A stretch of 64,000 bases of DNA from Amborella trichopoda (lineage: Eukaryota > Streptophyta > Magnoliopsida > Amborellales > Amborellaceae): contig NW_006499997.1 of NCBI RefSeq assembly GCF_000471905.2, positions 871,186 through 935,185 on the forward strand. The letters run 5' to 3'. The notes beneath the pieces were generated by a model that was not told the origin of the DNA, did not search any database, and worked only from the letters and a program-made list of their open reading frames with translations. The position numbers and the translations under genes were made by a program. Shown here one piece after another: positions 35,301-44,795 of the stretch; the first letter of the stretch is position 1, and each line of letters starts with the position of its first letter.

Positions 35301-38300
35301 CAATATAGTCTACCACCATAGGGAATTATGTGTGAACAAAAAATGCAACTAATATATTATAGGATACTTAGAAGTATCAACTAATTCTTCAAAAATATAT
35401 TACACGATACTTAGAAGTATCAACTAATTCTTCAAAATAGCTATTACTTAGCATTATTTATTCCTACTTGTTCGATATGCCCAAAGAGCTTATTGTAGTC
35501 TTTCAAGCCAATCTTGCTGGCTCTCTTTCACGGTTTTCTTCAAAACCTTGCAGAGGCTCTTGTTAAAGGCTCCCACTTGACTGGCCAATCGGGCGATGAG
35601 ATCATTCTTAATCAGAGATCCATTATCGGATATAATCTTGTCTGGAACCCCGAATCGGTAGACGATATGATGGCACACAAAGTCAGCCACCGTCTTACCA
35701 GTCCACAGAGGTACAACTTGTGCCCATTTTGAAAAACATTCAGTGGCTGCCACTATGTAAGGATGATTTCCTATTGATATTGGGGTGATCGGCCCCAAGA
35801 TATCCATTCCCCATTGAGAGAAACAGTGGCTCGGGTGACTGATGAATATAATCAGCGTGTATCTGACACGCATGACACCTTTTAGCATATTTAACTGCAT
35901 CTTTTCCCATCATGGGCCAGAAGTATCCCATCTGATGGAGCTGATGATATAACTTAGGGCCAGAGTGATGCATGCCACATACTTTGGCGAGCTCTTCTAG
36001 CTCAAGGTTCAAACTAGTGACCTATCAAAGAGGGCAAGAGGGAAAATATGGTCTACCACTAAGGTAATCTTGATCCCACATTGAACCTGCGTATACGGTT
36101 CAAAGGAATTTGGATCCAGTGTAACTAAGGATATCAATCCCTAATAGGAAGGGATGAGATCTCAGAGTTAAAAAATCTCACAGGAGCAAGATTCTTCTTC
36201 TTTGCTTGCATGAGTGAGCTTTCGAAGTGCTTGGTTGTGATATTTTGGTAACTATGGTATTGTCCGAGAGGTTTTGGGAGGTTTCTTTAGTGAGATCCAA
36301 GGAATCTCTCCCCCCCATTCAGGGGAGATTGGAACTATCTACCTTGGCATCTTTATGCTTATGTAGTACTTATTATTTGTTGTTCTTCCTTACTGATAAC
36401 CATAGTTGTTGGGATCTCCCAACCTATGTGACGTTCCCAATCTAGAGCTCTGGGAAAGGGATCTTAAAGGGATCTAATTGGATCACAATCCCCTCTTTTT
36501 GGGATCTTAGTCCCCACCTTGATGACCAATATAACAACACACTGATGGCTTTCTTTAGTTTTACCAACTATCAATTCAATACTTTTATTGTAGTTATATA
36601 GCTTGTTGAATAAAGAGATCTTGGCTTTAAAGAGTGTCTATAGTCCAAGACTCTATATCAGTCTTCTGAAAGTTGGCATGGGCCTCGTAATTGGCTATTG
36701 GCGGAGCCGAGTCGAGTGGTGCACATTAATAAAAAAGCTACAAATTGGAATAAAACTTGTTAAAAATAAAAATGAGTAAAAAACCAAACTCAACCATAAA
36801 GAGCATTAAAAGTTTAAAAACAATGAAAAAAATATCAGTCTTTTAAAGTGCGGCCGCATCATGCCTAAGGTGGCAGCATATGCACTTTTTAGGGTTGCGG
36901 CTGCATATGCGGCACATATGCCGGTGCATAGTGCTCTATGTGCTATGCACCTACATACACTGCCCAGACTCATGGGCGAAAATAATGCCCACAAGAGTGG
37001 GCATTAAGGTAATCCTCCCCCCTCCCCCCCCCCCCCCAACCCCGGGGAGGGGGCGTGTGGGGCACATTGGTTGGGTTGTCATTTGGGGTTAGCTTGGGCA
37101 TTGATTTGAAGATGTTTGGCCATAGATTGGTTTACAAATCAAGGGTTTCAAGGGCCGAGAAGATATTGAAATTTTCTTCGATTAATAGGTAAGTTTTCAT
37201 TTCCTAACACTTTTTCTTTGGGGCAATATCTTCACAAATCTGAGTAACAAGGATCGGGCTTGGAAATATGCAAAACTCATAAATCCAAAAGATTGAAATT
37301 GTATTATTCGTAGTCTTTGTGGAAATACATATATTGGGGGTATTTTCTGACGAAAAGAACACCTAGCTTGTATTACTAGGAATGACAAAAGATCTGGCTT
37401 GGAAATTGCAATTATGGTTTCTGGATGTTTATAATAATATGATGTCTTCTATAAAGTTGCTTTCAAGTTTCTAGTTTCTAGTTTCTTCTATCAAGGAAGT
37501 TATAGTCTTTGTTAGCTGATAATATTGGAGTTAATTAATAAATTAAGTATTTAGTACATTGTTTTCGAACCTTATAGTTAATAAATCACCTCCACATTGT
37601 TTTCCATGTATTAACCTATTTTTTGAGATTTTCTGGAATGTTATTTTATTTATTGACTGCATCGGGTTGATGTGTCCGCATCTGGACAGCATCGCGCCGC
37701 ATCGTCATATGGCCCCCCCTACAGCATTGGGTCAGCATCCCGCATTTCAAAGCACTGAAAAATATAAAAGATGGAATTTGGAGAAATTTATTAATAGCTG
37801 GAAATAACTAAGAAATTCTAAAAAAGGGAAATATAAAAGTAGAGCAAATGATGAAACAAATTCATAAATCATCAAAATTGTATAGGAACATGTTCATACA
37901 TTCATTTACTAAAGAAATGTAATTTTATATATTTATTTTTAATTTTTTTATTTACCGAGTTTGTAACTACTGCTCAGCTCGAAGTCCAAGTTACTTGGCA
38001 TAGCCAAAGTTGATCTGCCAAGTCCTAGAACATTGCTATATATATACTCTTCAAGGTTGGGAGCATGATCCCTATAAGGTTGGGATCGAGATTCCTAACA
38101 TTTAAGGATCTCGATCCCTCACAAGTGCATTGCATGGTCAACTCTCTGAACCATAGGGATCTTCTATCCTTTCACTATGACTGGATCTTGATCTCTATCT
38201 CGTGCCAGATCTTCCTCCTGATTCCAATAGCTATGTTCCTCACAAAAAATGGTCCTCTGGTTCGCAAGCTTTATTGCAAGAACTGCATTTGCCTTGCGTT

Positions 38301-41300
38301 TCTACTCTTAAAAATCAGTTCGTTCGTAATTCCTAATGAACTATGCATCTTTACATAAAAAATGAATGATCTATCGTCATCCTCTTCTCCTACAAGAAAT
38401 CCTAGGCACTTGCAATGAATAAGTCCAAGGGCGGATTCTGCCCTCATCTAAGGATTTGAGTGATCAACTGAGCCTATATATATTTTTTGGTTAAATAGTG
38501 TGCATTTAATATAGGTAGCACAAAAGATTGCATCGTAGCATTGTAACTCTTGCAGGATTCTTTTGCTTCCATCCAGGTCCATGGGGCCGGTCACTGTGCT
38601 ATTTTTGTATTTTAGCACTTTTTCGTCTATGGTGTGTCATGCCCTGAGTTATTGAAGGCTAACATTTTGAGGCTCAATGATAAATTAGTAATGACCAATA
38701 TAAAGACTTGCATGAAACGATCAACATGACATTGAGGTCCTGATGGATAAGTGCATTGTATTCACAGCTCAAAACTATCGGATGATGCTTGGTTAAAAGA
38801 CAAGTGTATTGTACAGTAATCTTCTCTTCTAGATTATTGGCGAGGGTCGGCATAAAACCTAGCCTAGGTCAAACTTCCACAAATGTTATATTATTCTAAT
38901 TTTTTTAAGATCTATTCCACTAAAATTTGTAATTTTTCCCGAACACTATGGATTTAACATATCCTTATTTTATTATTCTTTCAGTCTGAATCTTTTCAAG
39001 CTTTTTTTTCCTGCTGAAGTTTTCTCATACTTGGTATTTGGCCTGAGAGTACACCTTGGTTTGAGTTTCATCTTATTGGCTTTCTTTACTTTTGTTAAGC
39101 TTACAGCTTACCATTTCTGACGCTTGTTTCACTGCAGGTGTCTAGGTTGATCTATACTAATTCAGGAGTTGCCATATTAGCATTAGCTGCTAATGCCGTC
39201 CACAAGCTTTGGAAGTGGCAGCGTAATGATCGTAACACAACGGGGAAGGTAAAACGAAGCATCTAATTGTGCAAGCTCTTAAATTTCAATAAAGTTTGCT
39301 AAATGATGTGCTTGATTACATAAACTTCCAGTCTTACTTACCCAAAAAAAACTTCCACAGTCTGTTAAAATAAGTACTTGATTGTGTAGGCGACTGCCAG
39401 TGTGGCACCACAGTTATGGCAACCATCTAGTGGCATATTGATGACCAATGAGAATGCTGAGACAAACCCTGAAGAAGCTCTACCCTGCTTTGCCCTGTCA
39501 AAGAATGACTCTTATGTAATGTCAGCATCTGGAGGGAAAATCTCTCTCTTCAATATGATGACATTTAAGGTCCCTCTCTCTCTCACACACACAAACACAC
39601 ACAAAATATGGTGACATTTATCTGTTCCTTTTGGATATGATGTTTATTTGATTGCAACTTGGTGTATTCAGACGATGACGACCTTCATGGCCCCTCCACC
39701 AGCAGCTACATTTCTTGCATTCCATCCTCAGGATAATAACATCATTGCCATCGGGATGGATGATTCTTCGATTCAGATTTACAATGTCCGAATTGATGAG
39801 GTACGTCTTTCACTTACAAGAACAAATAAATATGATACATCTCCCTCTCTCACTGGGCAGTTTTAGTCTGCCTATCTTACATTTTGTAAGATGATTGCTA
39901 AATGCATGATAATTTTCTGAGAACATCGGTTTTTCAACCTTATGTACCATGTGCAATTTCTCCACAGGTCAAAAGCAAGCTCAAAGGCCATCAGAAGAGA
40001 ATTACTGGTCTTGCCTTTTCCCATGCCTTAAATGTGCTTGTCTCTTCAGGTGCTGATGCTCAGGTATGTCAATTTTATCAAGAAATGAAGCATGATATAG
40101 CGATAAATGTATGCTTAAGTTTTGATGAGGATTTATTTGGGTTAACCAGGAGAGAATTTTGTGCTCTGCGACTTGTACGGAAGCTACGATAACACATTTA
40201 CAATTAAATTCTTGGAATGTTTAATAACTGGCATTTACTTTGCAGCTGTGTGTGTGGAGCACCGATGGTTGGGAGAAGCAGGCCGGTAAATTTCTGCAGA
40301 TTCCAACAGGGCGAGTGCCTGCTTCTCATGCAGAGACACGTGTCCAATTTCATCAAGATCAGATACACTTCCTTGCTGTACATGAGACCCAGATTGCCAT
40401 TTATGAAGCATCTAAACTTGAGTGTCTCAAGCAGGTAGGCCATGTGTATACTGTCTCTGAGAATTACGTCATACCTGCATTTATATGAAGACCTATGCTT
40501 GTGTAGTTTGCATGTGGAAATAAATGTGAGATGTAGCCAAGGTTGTTTGTGTTTCCATCTATTTGTATGCTTTTGATATTAGTTCTCTGGGACATCAATG
40601 CTTGTTCCCGTCTGTCTCTTGACATGTGCATGCAAATAAGATTGCAAGAAGATGATGTCAGTTGCATGTATATTATCAAACAACTGTATATGGGCACCCA
40701 TATGATACTGTATTTTGTGATGAAACATATGATCTGTATTTTATGATGAAAAGATCCATTGTTTTAACTTGTATCTTCACAGTGGGTGCCAAGGGAATCG
40801 AGTGCCCCTATCACACATGCTACGTACTCTTGCGATAGCCAGTTGATATACACAAGCTTTGTTGATGGGAGTGTGGGTGTATTCAGTGCAGCTACCCTCA
40901 GATTAAGATGCCGGATCAACCCAACTGCTTATCTGCCTGCCAATCTCAGGTATAAAATTCACAATTCTACCTTGCATGCTATTGATAAAAAGATAACACA
41001 CAAGCTGATAGATCCCTTTTGGTGCATAATCTCTGATTTGGATGGAGACCACCTAAGCACTTGCATTAGTTCTTGTATTATGGACTCTATGATGTACATG
41101 GAGATGGTTGTATTCTCTCTCAACAATCTCACATGCGAACAAACACATGCATGTGATCTGCATTCTACAATGTACAATTAGATAGTTACTTTCTCCCTCC
41201 CCCACTATCTTACATGGATGTGGTTACTTGTTTGCAGCTCGAATACTTATCCACTTGTTATTGCTGCTCACCCCTCAGAGCCCAACCAGTTTGCACTAGG

Positions 41301-41448
41301 GCTTACAGATGGTGGGGTCCATGTTCTCGAGCCATTGGAGTCCGAAGGGAAATGGGGCACTGTGCCCCCAGCAGAGAATGGGCCTGGGCCCAGCATCCCT
41401 AGCGGTCCCAGTGCTGCCCCCCCCCAATCAGAGCAGCCTCCAAGGTGA
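10517..41448 (+). CDS. TPL/TPR: TOPLESS/TOPLESS-related transcriptional co-repressor, 25 coding exons
   Basis: The product is a nuclear Groucho/Tup1-type co-repressor that binds EAR motifs of repressors (Aux/IAA, JAZ/NINJA and others) and recruits histone deacetylases. Exons: 10517-10596, 10731-10910, 11161-11274, 11498-11656, 11820-11997, 12320-12443, 12635-12750, 12918-13083, 13236-13345, 13451-13520, 13626-13699, 13872-13967, 14091-14186, 14326-14453, 14582-14816, 14916-15077, 15160-15258, 15465-15611, 39138-39248, 39390-39569, 39672-39800, 39968-40063, 40246-40434, 40783-40949, 41238-41448. All have GT-AG borders and total 3417 nt, 1138 residues, close to Arabidopsis TPL (1131). It begins MSSLSRELVFLILQFLDEEK: LisH about 4-36, CTLH about 34-92, CRA to about 200, then a proline-rich linker with FQPTPTPLPTGLAGWM, then two WD40 propellers from about 340 (CGDDKSIKVWD, ATFLAFHPQDNN, SSGADAQLCVW). 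No broken residue was seen. Which TPL/TPR paralogue it is remains open. Confidence 0.97.
16673..18336. mobile_element. hAT-type element without transposase (~1.66 kb, 8 bp TSD)
   Basis: The ends are CAATGCTTTAGAAAATGCTAGGC on the left and, reversed, CATTGTTTAAAAAAGGGACTTCCTAGC on the right. Flanking TGCCCAAG (16665-16672) and TGCCCATG (18337-18344) match at 7 of 8 positions, the duplication length of hAT elements. GC-rich GGCGCCCAGG/CCTAGGCG blocks occur near the ends and also at 17220-17335 and 17700-17790, so other ends of the same type are nested inside. No transposase frame is visible. Confidence 0.75.
17788..18230 (+). repeat. Direct tandem duplication, period 213 bp
   Basis: The unit beginning TAGCGTTTTTTGAA at 17788 is repeated from 18001, and both copies run through GAATAAATTTGCAAAATC, GGGGATTTAGAATACCCCC and GGCCAGGCCCTGGGCGCC. 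The second copy carries a small extra GGGTTTA and CCTTTGCGG insertion. The two copies are nearly identical, so the duplication is younger than the surrounding element. Confidence 0.9.
18345..19924. other. Intron sequence without recognised element
   Basis: I see only a small duplication of TTAGAGGGGAATTGAGTGTTTGAAGT (19137-19164 and 19208-19235) and no coding resemblance. It could hold the 3' end of the hAT copy that follows. Confidence 0.4.
19925..22673 (-). mobile_element. Decayed hAT element, copy 1 (minus strand)
   Basis: The element carries a hAT transposase relic (20640-21840). Its 5' end on the minus strand is a GC-rich segment (22560-22673) whose reverse complement starts CTATGTCCAAAAAAACAGTCGCCCAGC. 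The region 22320-22500 and the 3' part 19925-20420 both have inverted counterparts in copy 2 (24400-24610 and 25310-25950). The N-terminal half of the transposase is replaced by A-rich sequence (21840-22320). The left boundary is approximate because I found no terminal repeat there. Confidence 0.75.
20640..21840 (-). pseudogene. hAT transposase relic (RNase H-like core end and dimerisation domain)
   Basis: Read on the minus strand from about 21840: SFIYNQTHVLALMR, then VSRFATSYLCLKSL, then an open 133-codon block with SDEWNQFKWS, SRSFWKKVDWFIKAFEPLVK, LRLVDSKEEPPVGHIYKAM and LHLAGYYLN (21624-21223), then INTCMIRLIPIIEEQ, and near 20990-20880 the C-terminal dimerisation motif NLTCSSSGCDPNFSTFE. 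KHTKKRNKLEQKSLNDLMY follows near 20810-20750 after a gap that may be an intron. The order is that of plant hAT transposases (Ac family, DUF659 and hAT C-terminal domains). The BED zinc finger and N-terminal half are missing, and frame breaks separate the blocks, so it is inactive. Confidence 0.9.
22674..23010. other. Intron spacer without recognised features
   Basis: No resemblance to a known element; it may belong to the 5' part of the LINE that follows. Confidence 0.35.
23300..24125 (+). pseudogene. L1-type LINE reverse transcriptase relic (plus strand)
   Basis: Frames on the plus strand give GFDNQWRSWIETCV (about 23508), then over frameshifts a SCGLRRGDSLPPFLFAII-like block (23585-23650), then LHINMKKTK, INEDTVVDLAQRLGCG, LRLKYLGFPL, LAAWKCRYLSLK and a LIKDTFSS-like end (23845-24110). 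This is the thumb and connection part of a plant L1 RT. The FADD catalytic box is not recognisable. The coding resemblance stops at the start of hAT copy 2 (about 24131) and LINE 3' sequence resumes near 26740 on the same strand, so the hAT copy and other sequence probably split one element. Sequence at 23011-23300 may be its upstream part but I cannot assign it. Confidence 0.8.
24131..25950 (+). mobile_element. hAT element, copy 2 (plus strand, internally deleted)
   Basis: It starts CAGTGTTCAAAAAATCGCC at 24131, followed by GC-rich sequence that is the inverted counterpart of 22560-22673, and a 5' region (24400-24610) matching 22320-22500 inverted. After a deletion that removes the transposase, the 3' part (25310-25950) matches 20420-19925 inverted, including the trinucleotide stretch GATGATGATGGCATGGCATC and the CAACACATTCCA/TGGAATGTGTTG block. 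A retroposon is inserted at 24661-25273. No right terminal repeat is recognisable. Confidence 0.75.
24649..25285 (+). mobile_element. Retroposon insertion (613 bp) with 12 bp target duplication
   Basis: Target copies ATTATAGTATGT (24649-24660) and ATTGTAGTATGT (25274-25285) differ at one base. The insert starts with a pyrimidine-rich segment and ends ACCATTTCTTAAAAAAAA, a short poly(A). That makes it a retroposon, either a 5'-truncated LINE or SINE or a processed transcript. The small frames it contains (CT-rich, 24616-24917) do not resemble known proteins. Confidence 0.7.
25951..26740. other. Intron sequence of unclear origin
   Basis: C-rich near 25945-26000 and 26440-26460. A TTAGGGTGCATTAGGAAATGTTTTGAAAC segment (26618-26646) looks like the end of another TIR element, unproven. 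No coding resemblance. Confidence 0.35.
26740..27810 (+). pseudogene. LINE 3' end: zinc-finger and RNase H relic (plus strand)
   Basis: ADVHFFLHCKVSFQV near 26835-26885 fits the zf-RVT segment that follows LINE RTs, and INFDWCPLGNP near 27272-27305, then VGTVESNIEGILAVLTASHF near 27380-27440, fit the RNase H domain (normally KxNFDGxxxGNPG) of plant L1 elements. Stops break both. A TTAACCTTTAAAAAATAAAC tail near 27775-27795 could be the LINE 3' end. It probably belongs to the same LINE as 23300-24125. Confidence 0.65.
27811..28589. other. Intron sequence between two LINEs
   Basis: Probably 3' sequence of the minus-strand LINE that follows; I see no clear motif. Confidence 0.35.
28590..31290 (-). 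pseudogene. L1-type LINE ORF2 relic (minus strand)
   Basis: Reading right to left: an endonuclease end DHTLILLG...KPFHFGMMWLEVPNFHHLIPQW (31282-31088); RT blocks with IAELGQ near 30630, TKVLKSHYRQVL and NQGTFVQDRQ (30420-30330); DHVDWA-like and GFEEKWTTWIRGCISTPHFSVLV (30190-30120), FGGLQQG and a LLSLSFAIMAEIFSL-like block (30090-30020); zf-RVT with WGHFFIHWEAAGHFWASM (29210-29120) and WSIWLE; RNase H with GVIKLNFEGCTLGNPGHASIG (28790-28720). This is the order of plant L1 ORF2. Many frameshifts and stops show it is old. It lies antisense to the host gene within intron 18. Confidence 0.85.
32089..32350 (+). mobile_element. Half copy of foldback MITE family 3
   Basis: Starts GGGAAAATATCTTTGTAGACC and matches the left arm and inner part of the 522 bp foldback element at 46175-46696, including TTTCAAAACATAT and GAGATTCCAT. 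The right arm is missing and the copy stops at the GA microsatellite. Confidence 0.65.
32351..32391 (+). repeat. (GA)n microsatellite, 41 bp
   Basis: Uninterrupted GA dinucleotides, about 20 units. Confidence 0.95.
32638..32870. mobile_element. Foldback MITE family 2, copy 1 (~233 bp)
   Basis: The left arm GGGATTTTATACAATGAGACC continues through CATTTATCTTTGGTACAAG; the right arm is its reverse complement over about 50 bp with few changes. The middle carries CATCCGATGTGAAATC and CATCCAATGGTCAAG. A second copy lies at 44994-45229. No coding capacity. Confidence 0.8.
32871..33730. repeat. AT-rich low-complexity region
   Basis: Mostly ATATAT and TTTATTATATAATAT runs, including an (AT) stretch at 32940-32961 and another at 33107-33125. 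No coding signs. Confidence 0.8.
34986..35479. other. Intron spacer
   Basis: AT-rich. A ~48 bp tandem repeat with TATTATAGGATACTTAGAAG and CAACTAATTCTTCAAAA is present twice (35352-35391, 35397-35436). Confidence 0.5.
35480..36012 (-). pseudogene. Ty3/gypsy integrase fragment (minus strand)
   Basis: The upper block (36012-35870) has MHHSGPKLYHQLHQMGYFWP and CHACQIHAD, the H2C2 zinc-binding region. The lower block (35820-35490) has WGMDILGPI, ECFSKWAQVVPL and FGVPDKIISDNGS, carrying the first two core aspartates (in MDILGP and SDNGS). A frameshift near 35820 separates them. It is shorter than a full integrase, lacks the final glutamate region, and differs from the integrase at 1-780, so it is a separate element. 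No LTR is visible next to it. Confidence 0.9.
36013..36827. other. Intron sequence without recognised features
   Basis: No coding resemblance or repeat was seen. Confidence 0.4.
36836..37757. mobile_element. hAT non-autonomous element (922 bp) with perfect 8 bp TSD
   Basis: It starts CAGTCTTTTAAAGTGCGGCCGC and ends TGCGG-like, reversed CAGTGCTTTGAAATGCGGG. AAAAATAT flanks both sides exactly (36828-36835 and 37758-37765). The interior has GCATATGC motifs at the left, a C-run near 37017-37037 and unique-looking sequence, but no transposase. Confidence 0.85.
37766..39137. other. Distal part of intron 18
   Basis: No recognised element. It ends in a normal pyrimidine-rich tract and the ACTGCAG acceptor. 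Confidence 0.5.
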
Positions 41449-43299
41449 TGACTTCTAACTCAATTTAGGCCCACTTGTTCAGAGAGAGAAAGGGAAAGCA
41501 TTCGGGTTTCTCTCTCCTGCGTGGCTCTTTTTATTTGACATGAGCTGCGAGGGCTTAGGATTGTTTAGGAATATACAGAGATGCAGCACCAACGAACTAT
41601 GGGGTCTCTTTGCTTTATATGAAATCTTTTGCAGGAGGCTCCCATCCTTTTCACGGTAAGTTATGATGAGTGTGGAGACAGAGAGATGGAGAGATTTGGG
41701 GGGGTTTTGATTAGGCTCATCACCTGTCACTACAAAATTTGAGAGATAATAAGAGTTAGGGTTTGGTGGAGGGTCTCTCAGTTGTCAACCTAGAGCTTTG
41801 CTTATTGTATCCGAGGCATTTTATGATTCGTTTGTTCAATTTTCATTTCACACATGATTCTCTCCGTCGCTGCTGTTTATATTTGCATTTCACTGCTGAA
41901 TATGTTTTCCACAAGGCAAAGTGTGCTGAAGTGCCCGGGGCGGATTGAAGGTTTGGTGGCTTTTATAGACATTTACATCTCTCTCTCTCTCTCACTCTCT
42001 CGCTCTCTCTCGCTCATTTTTCTTGCATAATATATGATAAGCAATCGGTTGGCCTGGTCCTGGAGTAGTGTGTTTAATACATGTTTAAAGTGAGAGACAT
42101 GACATCCGTGATCTGGATTTTGTGCACCCTGAGATATATGAGATGGATAGCTGAAAAGCTTGTGTAGCCTTTGATAATTAGTAACCTTTTATCAAACCTT
42201 GTGTAAACTTGAGAATGACGCATTTGATTCAGAAAAATGAAGCACCGCTCTAGGTTTTACCGTTTCCTATTTCTCTTTTAAGAATGTTGAAAGTGCATAA
42301 ACATCGAAATCCTTTGCTACGTAGTTCTAGTTTGCATGTTTATTAGGGGTTATTATGAATGTACTCTACGCATACAGTTAACGAGTTGGATACGAGACTG
42401 CTTTCTAGTCTGATTAAACTATATTCTCTTTACTTGCTTTTTTAGCAGTGATCAGGGTTTTAAAAAATGACGATCTGGATTAGAATCGCCTGATTCATAT
42501 CGGGTTTGATGCATGGGTGACCATGATTAATGGATCCTTGGGAATGCCTCTTGGATATCTATTATTTTATTACTATTTCCTATTGATTTCCAAAGTGGCT
42601 GAATATCGTTGGTCTCTAATAGACACGGCCACCTAATTTGTTTTTTAAAACACTGGTGGTGATAATATGTTTAGGGGTTATCACCATTCGATCCATGTTA
42701 GGGAAAAACATGATCCCACTTGTATTGATGGTACGGTATGAGGAAGTGTCATGTCGTGAATCTAGATAAAAAGAAGATTGCCTAGTTGGTAAAAAATCCA
42801 TCAATTCAGGTTTTGGAATCACTGATTTGGTAGGTATTTGAGCTTGGGATTTGAGCCTGTTTCTTTACAAAACAGGGAATTGGTCTGCTTGTCAGTGGCT
42901 CGAGTAAATCCTGTTTATGGAGTTGGTGATCTGTGTAAAAGAATGGGCGCTTTTGGTTGTGTCGAGTTTTTTATTCTCCGATAAATCATCGGTCTTAATT
43001 GAGTATCACCAATCTAGGTCGGGAATTAACAATTTGCGTCTGTTCCATCACGTAATACTGGGTTTTAAATAGAAAAACATAGGTTCTCATTTTTTTTAAT
43101 GTAGAGGCCCTCATTATTTTAGAATCTACAATAAGCAGCAACAAAAATAGAGGCCGTTGGGAACATTATAAGCGGCAATCTTTTCGAGTTACCCTGGAAA
43201 GGAAAAAGATGACGTCCATCTTTAAATTTAAGTCCCTTTTGATCAAATCATTCTCACCTCACGTGACTTTGCGAAGACAAAAATGACTTTGGTTTATCT
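41449..43299. other. 3' untranslated region and downstream flank of the TPL/TPR gene
   Basis: A CT microsatellite lies at 41978-42014. I could not identify a clear AATAAA signal; AATATATGA near 42029 is a weak candidate. An acceptor-like TTTTGCAG at 41627-41634 could pair with the donor AAG/GTGATG at the stop codon (see findings). No other gene is visible. Confidence 0.45.
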
Positions 43300-43308
43300 T
43301 TTAATAAA

Positions 43309-43683
43309 GGAAAAAGTTTATATAAGGATGCAACCTCATAATGTAGAACTATGGATACACCTTAAGAAAAGGTAGTTTTAATGTTGAAAAACCCTTTGAT
43401 TAATCATCTCGACATCAATACGTATGACCATAAAAAATAAAAAGATTTTTTTTCAGAAAGTGTATTTTACAACATATTATCTACATCGTCTATTTTCAAG
43501 ATTTTCATATGTTTATAGATTGATTTTAACCATTTTTTAAATTTAAAATTTTATAATTAGATATAAAAATAGATTTTGAGATAACCTTAAGAACATTTTA
43601 CATCAAAATTATATACCATAATAAAATTTGAAGGTACACCTTACTTGTACAACTACAGATGCATCTGTATGCCAATTGCACCC
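43309..43683 (+). mobile_element. MITE family 1, copy D (375 bp, perfect 9 bp TSD)
   Basis: Starts GGAAAAAGTTTATATAAGG, ends CAATTGCACCC. TTTAATAAA flanks it on both sides (43300-43308 and 43684-43692) without mismatch, which fixes the element ends for the whole family. Confidence 0.88.
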
Positions 43684-43710
43684 TTTAATAAATGAAAGCA
43701 AAAATCAAAT

Positions 43711-44102
43711 AAGAAAGTTTATATAAGGTTACAACCTTATAATATAGAAGGAAGGTGCACATCAAAAATTCAGTAGACAAGAGCAATCCAAAGTGAGAAA
43801 ATTTTCCAATTAAGCATCTCGAACTCGAGATATATGTTATAAAAAGAAAAAAGAATTTAAAGTCTTAAAAATAGTTTATCTTCTAAATTGTTATTTAGCA
43901 TGTGTATTTTTAAGATTTTAAAGTGTTTATAATTTCATGAAATTTACATTGTTTTTTTAATTTTAAATTTCTTAATAAAGGTTAAATATGGGTTTTTATG
44001 TCATCGTAAGGTTTTTGATACCAAAACTACATCTCTGACAATGTTTAAAAGTGTGTCTTATTTGTATAATACAAGGTGGGGCACCTTATACAAACCTCAG
44101 CC
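43711..44102 (+). mobile_element. MITE family 1, copy E (~392 bp)
   Basis: Starts AAGAAAGTTTATATAAGGTT and ends CACCTTATACAAACCTCAGCC. The internal order agrees with the other copies. The flanks are too changed to show a duplication. Confidence 0.7.
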
Positions 44103-44150
44103 ATTAAACAGTCAGCTCTCACAATGAGGTTGTTAAATCTAAAAGCAAAA

Positions 44151-44513
44151 ATCTAATGTAAGGTTGCAACCTTATATGAACCCTACCCTTAGAAAATGAA
44201 TTGGTTGTGTTATTCATGTAACTCTTTCATTAGAGGGTGTGGTCTGTATAAGGGCGACGTCCTAAACAGTCAAAGTATGGCGCACCTTCAAATGGTACGG
44301 AAATATGTTGTTTCAGTATTAGAAACCTTTATGATGGCATAAAAACTTATTTTTTTCTCTAATTATAAAATTTAAAATTTAAAAATAATATATAGATCTA
44401 GCAGATTTATGAATAGTTGAAAATCTTGAAAATTGATGCTCTAGATAATATATTACACGCTGTATTATTTTTAAGACTGAAAATTTATTTTTTCTCATGT
44501 TCATACATCTTGA
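44151..44513 (-). mobile_element. MITE family 1, copy F (inverted, truncated) plus a stray end
   Basis: From 44235 the sequence GGGTGTGGTCTGTATAAGG is the right end of the family read backwards, and the body continues in inverted order to about 44513, where it stops within the left-end region. A separate right end, AAGGTTGCAACCTTATATGAA..ACCC, lies at 44160-44188. Confidence 0.65.
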
Positions 44514-44795
44514 GGTCCAGGTCATTTGGACCCAACCCATTGGGTCCAAAACATAGACCTGGACCTAAATCTGGTTTGGGTTGACCCACCAGGGCACCCG
44601 ACCCAAATGCCACCCTTAGTTTATGCTTATTTTGGGTTATAAACTCACGACGAGGCTGCTTTTGAATATGTTTTTAATGAAATCCGAGAGGAGGTACAGG
44701 AGTGAAAAATCTCTTACAAATTAACTAAAATTGTTGAAATAGCAACAACTTAATGAAATTTTTTATATTTGGCCACGTTTGGGATATAAAAACCC

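Larger units (their letters stand above)
15612..39137 (+). other. Giant intron 18 of the TPL/TPR gene (23,526 bp)
   Basis: The donor ATTAAG/GTGCGG follows ...DNLLQIK and the acceptor ACTGCAG/GTGTCT precedes VSRLIYTNSGVAIL; both sides keep the reading frame (phase 0) and join residues 778 and 779. All other introns are 82-348 bp. The growth comes from nested insertions: hAT, L1, RTE and Ty3 fragments, listed separately. The first kilobase (15612-16664) and the last (37766-39137) hold no recognisable element. Confidence 0.95.
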
